From Sphingopyxis sp. L1A2A (GTDB lineage Bacteria; Pseudomonadota; Alphaproteobacteria; Sphingomonadales; Sphingomonadaceae), in assembly GCF_005502465.1 (NCBI RefSeq), contig NZ_SCOT01000003.1:124001-188000 (forward strand): 64,000 nucleotides of DNA, written 5' to 3'. The translations under genes were made by a program, and so were the position numbers. The notes under the pieces were generated by a model. That model saw only the letters and a list, made by a program, of their open reading frames with translations, was not told where the DNA came from and made no database searches. Positions 51,526-60,074 of the stretch are shown in pieces. Positions within the stretch are counted from its first letter, which is position 1; every line of letters begins with the position of its first letter.

Positions 51526-52569
51526 TCATTGCATTTTTGCGAGCTTGCCGCGGGCTTCGGCGATGGCCGTGGTCAGTTCCGGCCGTTTGAAATGCGGCGA
51601 GGTCAATTCCATCACTTCGACCGCATGCGTCAGCGCGTCGCGATCCGACCCCGCCGATTGCGCCCGGAAAAAACCCCACATGGCAATCAGCGGGACATCA
51701 TATTGCGAAGGGTCGGCGTTAAACGACGCCCGCGCTTTCGCGTTGTCGTCGCCTAGCATCTGGGAAAGCAGCGCCATGCTCCGTTCATCGGCCCATGGCT
51801 GGCGCGGCGCAAGCGGGCGTCCCATCGCCTTGATCACGGCTTCTGCCGCAGCCGCAGTGGAAGAGGGATTTTGTCCCGTCACCAGCCGGCCATCGGTCAC
51901 CACATGACTCAACATCATCGGCGCCTCGCTGAATTTTGCACCCGAGCCGCGCAATCCGCTTTCCAGAAGCACGGGAAATGACGGGGCCCAGCCCTTGCCG
52001 AACAGGGCCTCTTCCTCGTTGGAAAAGCCGGTTACGGACCGCCCTTCCAACAGCGATGCGCCACCTTTAAGTGGCACATTCATGAACACGGCCGGGCCAT
52101 GGCAGACGGCACCGACGACACCACCGGCCTGATATGTTTCGGCCAGCATCGTTTTCAGATTGGCGTTCACCGGCAAATCAAACATCGCGCCTTTGCCGCC
52201 AATGATGAAGATCGCTGCATATTTCTCATTGCCTACGCTTGCGATCGCGCGGGTGCTGGTCAGTTTCGCTGCGGCCTCGGGGTCGGCCAGGAAACGACTA
52301 TTATAGGGCTTGTTGGGATTGAATCGGTCGGCCACGACCGCCCCGCCGGATGGACTTGCAATATCGACCTGAAGGCCATTGTCCGCGAACACAACATAGG
52401 CCTGTGACAGCTCGTCCATTTCGAATCCAGGGCGCGCCTTGCCTTCATCCAATCCATGACCGCTGACGACGAGCAGGACGCGATTGTTGGCTTCGGGTGT
52501 GGCGTTGGCGGGTGCCGCGACAAGCAAACCAAGCGCGCATGACAGCATCATTGTTATCCGGAATTGCAT
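51526..52569 (-). CDS. Secreted DJ-1/PfpI-family protein with C-terminal extension
   Basis: A 347-residue protein. Signal peptide MQFRITMMLSCALGLLVAAP with cleavage near ANA-TPE. Residues ~30-235 form the class I glutamine-amidotransferase-like DJ-1 domain: nucleophile-elbow Cys156 in VVGAVCHGPAVF, the supporting Glu near residue 50 (GFEMDEL), and FIIGGKGAMFDLP. This is the Hsp31/glyoxalase III arrangement (DxxxHGP-like GPAVF). The last ~110 residues, after VIKAMGRPLAPRQ, are an extra helical domain I do not recognise. Secretion to the periplasm is unusual for a glyoxalase. It may help handle aldehydes or proteins there; function not proven. It lies next to the exporter, 107 bp away. Confidence 0.82.
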   Translation of the reverse strand: MQFRITMMLSCALGLLVAAPANATPEANNRVLLVVSGHGLDEGKARPGFEMDELSQAYVVFADNGLQVDIASPSGGAVVADRFNPNKPYNSRFLADPEAAAKLTSTRAIASVGNEKYAAIFIIGGKGAMFDLPVNANLKTMLAETYQAGGVVGAVCHGPAVFMNVPLKGGASLLEGRSVTGFSNEEEALFGKGWAPSFPVLLESGLRGSGAKFSEAPMMLSHVVTDGRLVTGQNPSSTAAAAEAVIKAMGRPLAPRQPWADERSMALLSQMLGDDNAKARASFNADPSQYDVPLIAMWGFFRAQSAGSDRDALTHAVEVMELTSPHFKRPELTTAIAEARGKLAKMQ

Positions 52570-52764
52570 CTTCTGCCTTTCACATGTTTTATGATGCTGG
52601 TGGCTGTCGCGCAGAGCACGTCATAACAATGTGAAATTTCTTTCCCACTTTGGCAAAAATGTCGGACTGGATATTGTGGGACACTCAGGGATCCGAATCG
52701 CTTCTCGAACCCGCAGCAACGCAAACGGGCCAGAAACGGTTCGGGAAAATGTGGGATTAGAGTT

Positions 52765-52779
52765 TGGCGGACAGGGTGG
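52765..52779. repeat. tRNA-Ser 3' end repeated at 48250 (candidate att site, proximal)
   Basis: TGGCGGACAGGGTGG, the 3' acceptor end plus CCA of the tRNA-Ser gene on the complementary strand. See 48250-48264 for its partner with one mismatch. Confidence 0.4.
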
Positions 52780-52854
52780 GATTCGAACCCACGGTGAGCT
52801 TGCACCCACGGCGGTTTTCAAGACCGCTGCCTTAAACCACTCGGCCACCTGTCC
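52765..52854 (-). tRNA. tRNA-Ser (anticodon UGA)
   Basis: Read on the minus strand from 52854: 7-bp acceptor stem GGACAGG/CCTGTCC, D-arm GGCCGAGTGG, anticodon arm with loop CTTGAAA giving anticodon TGA, a long variable arm (GGGTGCAAGCTC region) as expected for a class II tRNA-Ser, T-arm GGGTTCGAATCCC, discriminator G and an encoded CCA (52765-52767). Complete and not split. It reads UCA and related Ser codons. Confidence 0.96.
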
Positions 52855-53002
52855 GCACGGTCGCCGCCATAGCGCGATGCGGCTTTGCGGCAAGAAAAAC
52901 CTTGCCGGCTCGGCCCGCCGTGCGAATGACTCGGCTCGTCCCGCCATCGCCTAGCCAAGCCGCTCGCATCTGTGCGAGACACGCCTTATGGGTGGGAACA
53001 TC

Positions 53003-54064
53003 ATGCACGCTATCAGTTTAAAAATCGGACGCCTTTTCGCTCTCACCGCTGCCCTTCTGTCGGCATGGCTGCTCACCGCATCGGCCCCGCTCCATGCGCA
53101 GAGCAGCGACAGCGGCTTTGACGCCTATGTCCAGTCGCTGTGGCCCAAGGCGCAGGCGCGCGGCGTGTCGCGGCAGGTGTTTGATCGCGTCACCGCAGGG
53201 CTGCGCTATAATCCGCGGGTGATCGCGCTCGACCGCGACAATCTGGGCAGCCCGCCAACCAGCGACACCCCGATCCCGAATTTTGCGCCGTATAGGGCCA
53301 AGCATGTCGATGCGGCGCGGATCGGCGGCGGACGCCGCGTTCATGACCGCCTGCTGCCCTTGCTGTCGCGTATCGAGGCGCGCACCGGGGTGCCGACGAG
53401 CATCATGATCGCGATCTATGGCCATGAGACCGCTTATGGTCAGGTCACCGGAAGTTTCGACCTGCCCGAAGCGTTGGCGACGCTGGCCTATGAAGGACGC
53501 CGCCGCAGCCTGTTCGAACCCGAATTCATTGCGACGCTGGAGATGGTCCAGCGCGGGGTGCCGCGCGAAGTATTGAAGGGCAGCTGGGCCGGCGCCTTTG
53601 GTTATCCGCAGTTTCTGCCGTCGGTGTATCTAGCGGTTGCCGAGGACGGCGACGGCGACGGGCGCGCCAACATCTGGTCGAGCGAAGCCGACGCGATTGA
53701 ATCGATCGGCGCTTACCTGCGCCGCGCCGGCTGGCGTGCGGGGCAGCCATGGGGCGTGGCCGTGACCGTGCCGAGCAGCTTTGACCGCAATCGTTTTGCC
53801 AGCCGCCTCGCGCCCACCCGCTGCGCCCGCGTTTTCGCTCGTCATAGCCGCTGGCGCACGATGGCCGAATGGCGCGCCGACGGCATCCAGCCGATCGGCG
53901 GGCGCTGGCCCGACGGGCAGGTTCAGGCGGTGTTGCTCGAACCCGACGGCCCTGGACGGACCGCATATTTGCTGACCGGTAACTATCGTGCGATATTGGA
54001 CTATAATTGTTCCAACTTTTACGCACTGTCTGTGGGGTTGCTGGCGGATGAAATCGATCGGTAG
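53003..54064 (+). CDS. mltB: Lytic murein transglycosylase B family
   Basis: A 353-residue peptidoglycan lytic transglycosylase of the MltB/SLT2 type. Signal peptide ends near APLHA-QSS; no lipobox Cys, so it is periplasmic. Catalytic Glu in IMIAIYGHETAYGQVTGSF, then ALATLAYEGRRRSLFEPEF, GSWAGAFGYPQFLPSVYL (with a Ca-loop-like DGDGDGRANIW segment following) and the C-terminal LTGNYRAILDYNCSNFYAL. The ATG at 53003 has GGGA upstream; 52988 has no site. It overlaps the next gene by 17 bases. Works with RlpA and DacA downstream in cell-wall turnover. Confidence 0.9.
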   Translation: MHAISLKIGRLFALTAALLSAWLLTASAPLHAQSSDSGFDAYVQSLWPKAQARGVSRQVFDRVTAGLRYNPRVIALDRDNLGSPPTSDTPIPNFAPYRAKHVDAARIGGGRRVHDRLLPLLSRIEARTGVPTSIMIAIYGHETAYGQVTGSFDLPEALATLAYEGRRRSLFEPEFIATLEMVQRGVPREVLKGSWAGAFGYPQFLPSVYLAVAEDGDGDGRANIWSSEADAIESIGAYLRRAGWRAGQPWGVAVTVPSSFDRNRFASRLAPTRCARVFARHSRWRTMAEWRADGIQPIGGRWPDGQVQAVLLEPDGPGRTAYLLTGNYRAILDYNCSNFYALSVGLLADEIDR

Positions 54065-55019
54065 AAAAACGGGGCTGATGGCCGGGGCGGTGCTGCTGCT
54101 CGCCGGCTGCGGCAGTTTTGGCGGCGAGCGCGAAGGCGGGCCGACCGCCAGCCCGACGCCGGCCCAATCGGCGGGCGGTGTCAGCGATACGCCGGTCAAG
54201 ATCGGCGATCCTTATACGATCGGCGGCACGACCTACACCCCGTCGGACATCGCCGATTATGACGATGTCGGCTATGCGAGCTGGTACGGCGAGGAACTTG
54301 CCGGAAGACCGACCGCCAATGGCGAGACATTCGATCCCGCCGGGATCAGCGCCGCGCACAAGACGCTGCCGCTGCCCAGCTATGTCGAAGTGACCGCGCT
54401 CGATACCGGGCGCACGATCCTGGTGCGGGTCAACGACCGCGGGCCGATGGTCGGCGATCGGTTGATCGATCTGTCGCGCGGCGCCGCCGAGCAACTGGGC
54501 CTGACCGACGGCGTGTCCGCCGTGCGCGTCCGCCGCACGAACCCGCCCGCCGCCGAACGCGTGCAGTTGCGTAGCGGCCGGGCAGTCCCCGAACGGATCG
54601 CGACCCCCGATTCGCTGCTGTCGATCCTGCGCACGAAGCTGAAGGCCATGCCGGTGCCGAAAGTGCTGGCCGCGACGCCGCCGGTCGAGGCGCAGCCCGC
54701 GGCGCCGATCGCGTCGGCGAAGGCCAAGCCCGGCGACGACCGCCTGGTGGTTGAAAAGCCCAAGCCCACCACCAAACCGGCCGCGATGGCCAAGCCCGCT
54801 CCGGCGGTTGCTGGCAAATATGTCGTCCAGGTCGGCGCGTTCAGCAGCGAAAGCCGCGCTGATGCGGCGGCGAAGTCGGTGGATGGCACGGTCAGCAAGG
54901 TCGGCAATCTCTGGCGGGTGCGGATTGGCCCCTTCGCGAGCGACGCCGACGCACACGGCGCGCTGGGCAAGGCCAAGGCCAAGGGCTTCCGCGACGCGGT
55001 GGTTCAGCGCGACCGCTGA
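54048..55019 (+). CDS. rlpA: Rare lipoprotein A with SPOR domain
   Basis: A 323-residue septal outer-membrane lipoprotein and lytic transglycosylase. Lipobox LLLAGC (Cys near residue 21), a double-psi beta-barrel from YASWYGEELAGRPTANGETF to RVNDRGPMVGDRLIDLS, a long Pro/Ala/Lys linker, and a C-terminal SPOR domain (KYVVQVGAFSSESRADAAAK ... RVRIGPFASDADAHGALGKA) that binds denuded glycan strands at the septum. The ATG at 54048 lies inside the mltB gene, with GGCGG upstream; overlapped genes of one pathway suggest an operon. Confidence 0.92.
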   Translation: MKSIGRKTGLMAGAVLLLAGCGSFGGEREGGPTASPTPAQSAGGVSDTPVKIGDPYTIGGTTYTPSDIADYDDVGYASWYGEELAGRPTANGETFDPAGISAAHKTLPLPSYVEVTALDTGRTILVRVNDRGPMVGDRLIDLSRGAAEQLGLTDGVSAVRVRRTNPPAAERVQLRSGRAVPERIATPDSLLSILRTKLKAMPVPKVLAATPPVEAQPAAPIASAKAKPGDDRLVVEKPKPTTKPAAMAKPAPAVAGKYVVQVGAFSSESRADAAAKSVDGTVSKVGNLWRVRIGPFASDADAHGALGKAKAKGFRDAVVQRDR

Positions 55020-55030
55020 CGGATGACTCT

Positions 55031-55996
55031 GTGATAGAAATCGCAAGGATTACAAGACAAAGCGCCGCGGTTTTCGCAGGGTTTGCGCTGGTCTTTGCGG
55101 CGCCTGCGTCGGCGGTGAACGACACGCGCCCCAAAAGCGCCACCACAGCCCGTCCGCTTTACACCACCCAAGCGCCGATCGTGATGCTCAAGGATCTCGA
55201 TTCGGGCGAGATCCTCTATTCGCGCGGCGCCGACAAGCGGTTTGCCCCGGCGTCGATGGCAAAGGTGATGACCGCCTATGTCGTGCTCGACCTGATCAAG
55301 AAAGGCGAATTGTCGCGCGACAAGCAATTCACCGTCAGCGAAGCGACGTGGAAGAAGTGGAAGGGCGGCAACGGAGGATCGACGATGTTCCTGAGCCCTG
55401 GCGAAAAGGTTTCGGTCGATGACCTGCTCAAAGGCCTGATCACCGTGTCGGGCAATGATGCAGCGGCCGTGCTGGCGGTCGGGATCGACGGCAGCGAAGA
55501 CGCTTTCGTTAAAAGAATGAATGCGATAGCAGGCAGTATAGGGATGAAATCGAGTGTTTTCGGGACACCGAGCGGCTGGCCCGATGGCGGAGTGACGAAA
55601 GTCAGCGCCGCCGACCTGATCACGCTCGCCGATCGGCTGATCCGCGATCATCCCGGCGGCTATTCCCGCTATTTCTCGCTACCCAGGCTTCAGTACGGCA
55701 CGTCGCCCGAAGGCAAGCCGATCGTTCAGGCGAACCGCAATCCGATCCTCGGCCGCTTTGTCGGCGCCGACGGCCTGAAAACCGGGCACACCTCCGAGGC
55801 CGGCTATTGCTTCCTGGGGTCGGCGAAACGCGACGGGCGCCGCCTGATCATGGTTGTTGCCGGCCTGCCGAGCGACAAGGCGCGCCGTGACGAGGCCGAA
55901 CGGCTGATGACTTGGGGTTTTGGGGTGCCGATGCCGTCGATTGACGGCAGCAAAGGCAAGAAGACCGCAAGTGGCAGTGGCCGCGCAGCGCCGTGA
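55031..55996 (+). CDS. dacA: D-alanyl-D-alanine carboxypeptidase (PBP5/6 family)
   Basis: A 321-residue serine DD-carboxypeptidase of the S11 family, trimming the fifth D-Ala of peptidoglycan stems. Signal peptide ends near FAAPASA-VND. Catalytic motifs: S75-M-A-K78 (SMAK), SGN (SGNDAAA), KTG (GLKTGHTSEAG). The protein ends soon after, with a Lys/Gly/Ser-rich tail, and lacks the C-terminal beta domain and amphipathic anchor typical of PBP5, so it is a short, probably soluble form. It uses a GTG start (55031), 11 bp after rlpA. Confidence 0.9.
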   Translation: MIEIARITRQSAAVFAGFALVFAAPASAVNDTRPKSATTARPLYTTQAPIVMLKDLDSGEILYSRGADKRFAPASMAKVMTAYVVLDLIKKGELSRDKQFTVSEATWKKWKGGNGGSTMFLSPGEKVSVDDLLKGLITVSGNDAAAVLAVGIDGSEDAFVKRMNAIAGSIGMKSSVFGTPSGWPDGGVTKVSAADLITLADRLIRDHPGGYSRYFSLPRLQYGTSPEGKPIVQANRNPILGRFVGADGLKTGHTSEAGYCFLGSAKRDGRRLIMVVAGLPSDKARRDEAERLMTWGFGVPMPSIDGSKGKKTASGSGRAAP

Positions 55997-56003
55997 TGAC
56001 AAA

Positions 56004-56050
56004 GCGCGTGCTGGCGGCTACCGCCGCATGATGCACGCGCGCTTCTTCTT
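56004..56050 (+). terminator. Possible transcription terminator after dacA
   Basis: Outer stem 56004-56011/56033-56040 (GCGCGTGC with GCACGCGC) and inner stem 56013-56017/56021-56025 (GGCGG with CCGCC), followed by GCTTCTTCTT, a T-rich but interrupted tail. It lies 8 bp past the dacA stop and before tmk, so it may only weaken read-through. Confidence 0.4.
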
Positions 56051-56074
56051 TCTCCATCTTTTCAGGCTGGCGGC

Positions 56075-56695
56075 ATGACGCGCGGGCGCTTCATCACGCT
56101 TGAGGGCGGCGAGGGGGTCGGCAAATCGACACAGATCGGGGGGCTGGCAGCGGCGCTCGCGGCGCGCGGCATTGAAACCGTCGCGACGCGCGAGCCCGGC
56201 GGCAGCACAGGCGCCGAAGCGATCCGGACGTTGTTGATGGAAGGCAGCGACGACCGCTGGGATGCGCGCAGCGAGGCGTTGTTGTTCGCCGCCGCGCGCG
56301 CCGACCATGTCGCGCGCACGATTCGCCCGGCACTGGCGCGCGGTGCGTGGGTGCTGTGCGACCGCTTCGTCGATTCGAGCCGCGCCTATCAGGGCGGCGG
56401 TGGCGGGATCACCGACACCGATATCATGACGCTGCACGGCGTGGGGTCCGAGGGCCTGCTGCCCGACCGTACCTTCCTGCTCACCGTCAGCCCCAACGAA
56501 GCCGCACGGCGCCTGACCGCACGCGGCGGCAGCGACCGCATGGGCAGCAAACCCGCCGACTATCAAGCGCGGCTGGCCGCGCGTTTCGTCGAAATGGCCA
56601 AGGCTGAGCCCGATCGCTGGCGGATCGTCGACGCCGACGCGCCCGCCGAAAAGGTCACCGCGGCGATCATGAGTGGGCTTGCCGAATGGCTGTGA
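56075..56695 (+). CDS. tmk: Thymidylate kinase
   Basis: A 206-residue P-loop kinase phosphorylating dTMP to dTDP. Walker A is LEGGEGVGKST (residues ~9-19), the DRX motif is in VLCDRFVDSSRAYQGGG, the acceptor-binding TREPGGSTGAEAIRTLL precedes it, and LLPDRTFLLTVSPNEAARRL and the C-terminal helix are normal. ATG 56075; the stop overlaps the holB start by 10 bases (transcribed together). Confidence 0.96.
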   Translation: MTRGRFITLEGGEGVGKSTQIGGLAAALAARGIETVATREPGGSTGAEAIRTLLMEGSDDRWDARSEALLFAAARADHVARTIRPALARGAWVLCDRFVDSSRAYQGGGGGITDTDIMTLHGVGSEGLLPDRTFLLTVSPNEAARRLTARGGSDRMGSKPADYQARLAARFVEMAKAEPDRWRIVDADAPAEKVTAAIMSGLAEWL

Positions 56696-57672
56696 TCGGC
56701 CATCAGGACGCCGAGGCTGCCTTTCTCGAGGGCTGGCAGGGGGGCAGGCTGCACCACGCCTGGTTGCTCGCCGGGCCGCAGGGGATGGGGAAGGGGGCTT
56801 TTGCCGCGCGCGTCGCGCGCTTCCTCGTCACCCATGGCCGCGGCGGCGATGGGCAGGCTGTTGCGCTCGATGATCCGGGCGATAGCGCCGCGGGTCGGCT
56901 GGTCGAGGCGGGCAACCACCCCGAAATTCTCCACCTGACACGCCAGCTCAAGGACAAGAGCAAAGACCTCGCGCGGAACATCACGATCGATCAGGTGCGG
57001 ACGATGATCCGCCGCCTGCATCTGTCGCTATCGCTCGGGGAGTGGCGCGTCATCATCGTCGACGCGATCGATGATCTGGAGACCGATGCCGCCAACGCCT
57101 TGCTCAAGACGCTCGAGGAACCGCCAGCAAAAACGCTGTTCCTGCTCGTCAGCCATTCGCCGGGGCGCTTGTTGCCGACGATCCGGTCGCGGTGCAGAAC
57201 GCTGCGTTTTCAACCAGTTGATCGTGACGTCATGACCGCATGGCTGCATAATCTGCGCCCGATGCTCGAGATCGCCGAGGTGCGCGCGATCGTCGCCGCG
57301 TCGGGCGGCGTGCCGGGCAAGGCGCTCGCGTTGATCGACAGCGATGTCGCCGCGATGGAGAAAAAACTGCTCGCGATTGCCGCGACCGGCGATCCCGAGA
57401 ACCGGCTACGTGAGGCGCTGGCGCGCGAGGTCGGCGGCACCAGCAATCGCACGAAGCTCGAACTCGTCATCGATATCGTGCCCGGACTGCTCGCGCAGCT
57501 GGCGCGCGAGCGTTCAGTGGCCGAGATTGCGCCGATCCTCGCGCAATGGGACCGCGTCCAGCGGACCGCGCGCGATGCGATCCGCGGCTCGTATGACGGC
57601 ACCATGGTAGGGTTCGAAATCGGCAACTGCCTTGCCGAACTGGCGCCGCGCTCGGCGCAAGCGGTACGCTGA
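56686..57672 (+). CDS. holB: DNA polymerase III subunit delta'
   Basis: A 328-residue clamp-loader subunit. AAA+ ATPase fold with a P-loop-like LAGPQGMGKGAFAARVARFL (residues ~22-42) in which the family-typical Thr/Ser after GK is Gly. The Walker B-like strand and sensor region are VIIVDAIDDLETDAANALLKTLEEPPAKTLFLLVSH, and a sensor 1-type SHSPGRLLPTIRSRCRTLRF is complete. The C-terminal three-helix region follows. This matches delta', which does not hydrolyse ATP. It overlaps tmk, as in many bacteria. Confidence 0.93.
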   Translation: MAVIGHQDAEAAFLEGWQGGRLHHAWLLAGPQGMGKGAFAARVARFLVTHGRGGDGQAVALDDPGDSAAGRLVEAGNHPEILHLTRQLKDKSKDLARNITIDQVRTMIRRLHLSLSLGEWRVIIVDAIDDLETDAANALLKTLEEPPAKTLFLLVSHSPGRLLPTIRSRCRTLRFQPVDRDVMTAWLHNLRPMLEIAEVRAIVAASGGVPGKALALIDSDVAAMEKKLLAIAATGDPENRLREALAREVGGTSNRTKLELVIDIVPGLLAQLARERSVAEIAPILAQWDRVQRTARDAIRGSYDGTMVGFEIGNCLAELAPRSAQAVR

Positions 57673-57710
57673 CGCTTTCCCTCGCGCGCGCCAGCGGCTA
57701 AGGCGCGCCC

Positions 57711-59285
57711 ATGTCCGAAAACAGCGCCCCTTTCTACATCACCACCGCGATCAGCTACCCCAATGGGCGCCCGCATATCGGCCACGCCTATGAAGCGATC
57801 GCCACCGACGTGATGGCGCGGTTCCAGCGCGCGCGCGGCCGCGACGTGCGGCTGATCACCGGCACCGACGAACATGGGCTGAAAATGTTTCAGACGGCGC
57901 GCGACCAAGGCCGCGAAACCATCGATTTAGCTGACGAAATGTCGTCTTATTTCCGTGATATGTACGCCAAACTGAACATAAGCTATGATAATTTCATGCG
58001 CACGTCGGACGCGGCGCATCACGCGGCGTCGCAGGCGATCTGGCGCGCGATGGAGGCCAATGGCGACCTCTATCTCGACCGCTATGAAGGCTGGTATTCG
58101 GTCCGCGACGAGGCTTATTACGACGAAAGCGAACTCGTAGACGGGGAAGGGGATAGCCGCCTGTCACCGCAGGGCACCCCGGTCGAATGGACCGTCGAGG
58201 AAAGCTGGTTCTTCCGACTGTCAAACTATCAGGACAAGCTGCTTGCGCTGTACAACGACCAGCCGGATTTCATTCGCCCCGAAAGCCGCCGCAACGAAGT
58301 GATGCGCTTCGTCGAAGGCGGGCTCAAGGATCTCAGCGTCTCGCGCACCAGTTTCGACTGGGGCGTGCCGGTGCCCGGATCGCCGGGGCATGTGATGTAT
58401 GTGTGGGTCGACGCGCTCACCACCTATCTCTCGGGGCTGGGCTATCCCGATCTCGACGGCGATTTCGGCAAATTCTGGCCCGCGAATATCCATATGATCG
58501 GCAAGGATATTGTGCGTTTTCATACGGTTTACTGGCCGGCCTTCCTGATGAGTGCCGGTCTGCCGCTGCCGCAGCAGGTGTTCGGCCACGGTTTCCTGCT
58601 CAACCGCGGTGAGAAGATGTCGAAGTCGCTCGGCAATGTCGTCGACCCGATGGCGCTTGCCGATACCTTCGGGGTCGATCCGCTGCGCTATTATCTGCTG
58701 CGCGAAGTCAGTTTCGGGCAGGACGGTACCTATTCGGCGGAAGCGATCGTGCGCACCGCCAATGCCGATCTGGCGAACAGCTTCGGCAATCTCGCCCAGC
58801 GCAGCTTGTCGATGATTTTCAAGAATTTGGATGGCAAAATTGAAAGGTTTTCTTCCGCCGCGCCCGATGATGAACTGGCTGCCAAGGTTGCGATAGCGAC
58901 GCGAACCGAATTGCCGCGAGAGTTTGAGAACCTGAATTTCTCGGTCGGTATCGAAGCGTGGATGCGCGCCGTGTTCGCCTGCAACCAATATGTGGATGAA
59001 CAAGCCCCTTGGGCGCTCAAGAAGACCGACCCTGATCGTATGACCGCGGTGCTGATGACGTTGTTTATGGTCGTCCGCGATCTCGCGATTGCGATACGTC
59101 CCGTCGTTCCGGCAGCGGCTGATAATCTGCTCGATCAAATGGGCATCGCGGCGGAGGAGCGGGATTTTGCGGCGCTGGCCGATGCGGATTGGTTCGTAAA
59201 ACTTGCCGACAGCGGCTTTTCACTCGGCCAGCCAACCCCCCTCTTCCCGCGCCTCGACCTGCCAGAAGGGGAAGGGGAGGCCTAA
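57711..59285 (+). CDS. metG: Methionyl-tRNA synthetase
   Basis: A 524-residue class I synthetase. HIGH motif in YPNGRPHIGHAYEAIATDV (~residues 13-31), KMSKS motif in RGEKMSKSLGNVVDPM, the connecting domain with MYVWVDALTTYLSGLGYPD, and the Met-specific C-terminal half (ADLANSFGNLAQRSLSMIF, AEERDFAALADADWF). No C-terminal tRNA-binding (Arc1p-like) domain is attached, the shorter form of the family. It ends FPRLDLPEGEGEA. The stop overlaps the tatD start by one base (TAATG). It lies 38 bp after holB; holB-metG-tatD is a common order. Confidence 0.97.
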   Translation: MSENSAPFYITTAISYPNGRPHIGHAYEAIATDVMARFQRARGRDVRLITGTDEHGLKMFQTARDQGRETIDLADEMSSYFRDMYAKLNISYDNFMRTSDAAHHAASQAIWRAMEANGDLYLDRYEGWYSVRDEAYYDESELVDGEGDSRLSPQGTPVEWTVEESWFFRLSNYQDKLLALYNDQPDFIRPESRRNEVMRFVEGGLKDLSVSRTSFDWGVPVPGSPGHVMYVWVDALTTYLSGLGYPDLDGDFGKFWPANIHMIGKDIVRFHTVYWPAFLMSAGLPLPQQVFGHGFLLNRGEKMSKSLGNVVDPMALADTFGVDPLRYYLLREVSFGQDGTYSAEAIVRTANADLANSFGNLAQRSLSMIFKNLDGKIERFSSAAPDDELAAKVAIATRTELPREFENLNFSVGIEAWMRAVFACNQYVDEQAPWALKKTDPDRMTAVLMTLFMVVRDLAIAIRPVVPAAADNLLDQMGIAAEERDFAALADADWFVKLADSGFSLGQPTPLFPRLDLPEGEGEA

Positions 59286-60061
59286 TGCTCGTCGATTCGC
59301 ACTGCCACCTCAATTACAAGGGGCTTGCCGAGCAGCAGAGCGAGGTGCTGGACCGCGCCCGCGCCCGCGGCGTCACCGCGATGCTCAACATCGCGACGCG
59401 CGAAAGCGAATGGGACGATGTGCTGGCCGCGGCCGAGGCCAATCCCGACGTGTGGGCCAGCGTCGGCATCCATCCGCACGACGCTGACCATCATCCCGAC
59501 ATCGATACCGCCAAGCTGGTCGAGCGCGCTGTGCACCCGCGCGTGATCGGCATCGGCGAAACCGGGCTTGATTATTATTACGACAAGAGCGACCGCGTTC
59601 GGCAGCAAGACAGCTTCCGCCGCCATATCCATGCGGCGCAGCAGACGGGGCTACCGATCATCGTCCATACGCGCGACGCTGAAGACGACACACTGTCGTT
59701 GCTTGGCGAGGAGATGGGCAGGGCGGCCTTTCCCGGCGTCATCCATTGTTTCACCGCCAGCGACGATTTCGCGCGCCGGGCGCTCGACCTGGGGCTGTTC
59801 ATTTCGATTTCGGGCATCGTGACGTTCAAGAACGCCGCCGATCTTCAGGCGACCGCGAAATGGCTGCCGCAGGACCGGCTGCTGATTGAAACCGACTCCC
59901 CTTTCCTCGCCCCCGTCCCGCACCGCGGCAAGACCGGCGAACCGGCGTTCGTTGCAGACACGCTGGCGTTTCTGGCAACCCTGCGGGGCGAGGACGAAGC
60001 GGCGTTGGCGGCGGCAACCAGCGCCAATTTCTATGCGCTTTTCAACAAGGCCGCGCCATAA
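59285..60061 (+). CDS. tatD: TatD family DNase
   Basis: A 258-residue metal-dependent DNase of the TatD group, a TIM-barrel hydrolase acting as a 3'-5' exonuclease. Metal ligands: DSHCHLN at the start, Glu in IGETGLDYYY, His in IIVHTRDAEDD, the second His in VIHCFTASDDFARRAL, and the closing Asp in LLIETDSPFLAPVPHRG. The ATG at 59285 overlaps the metG stop; the longer ORF upstream runs through metG. Standard length. Downstream lies the MBL hydrolase 13 bp away in the same direction. Confidence 0.95.
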   Translation: MLVDSHCHLNYKGLAEQQSEVLDRARARGVTAMLNIATRESEWDDVLAAAEANPDVWASVGIHPHDADHHPDIDTAKLVERAVHPRVIGIGETGLDYYYDKSDRVRQQDSFRRHIHAAQQTGLPIIVHTRDAEDDTLSLLGEEMGRAAFPGVIHCFTASDDFARRALDLGLFISISGIVTFKNAADLQATAKWLPQDRLLIETDSPFLAPVPHRGKTGEPAFVADTLAFLATLRGEDEAALAAATSANFYALFNKAAP

Positions 60062-60074
60062 TGTCACACCGCGT

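Noticed and set aside
52570-52764. Region between DJ-1 gene and tRNA-Ser as a small RNA or integrase remnant
   Set aside because: Only weak inverted repeats and no reading frame with domain features.
59230-59285. GC-rich end of metG (CCCCTCTTCCC ... GGGGAAGGGGAGG) as another in-frame palindrome
   Set aside because: FPRLDLP is a normal MetG ending and the arms pair only poorly; it does not match the family A core.
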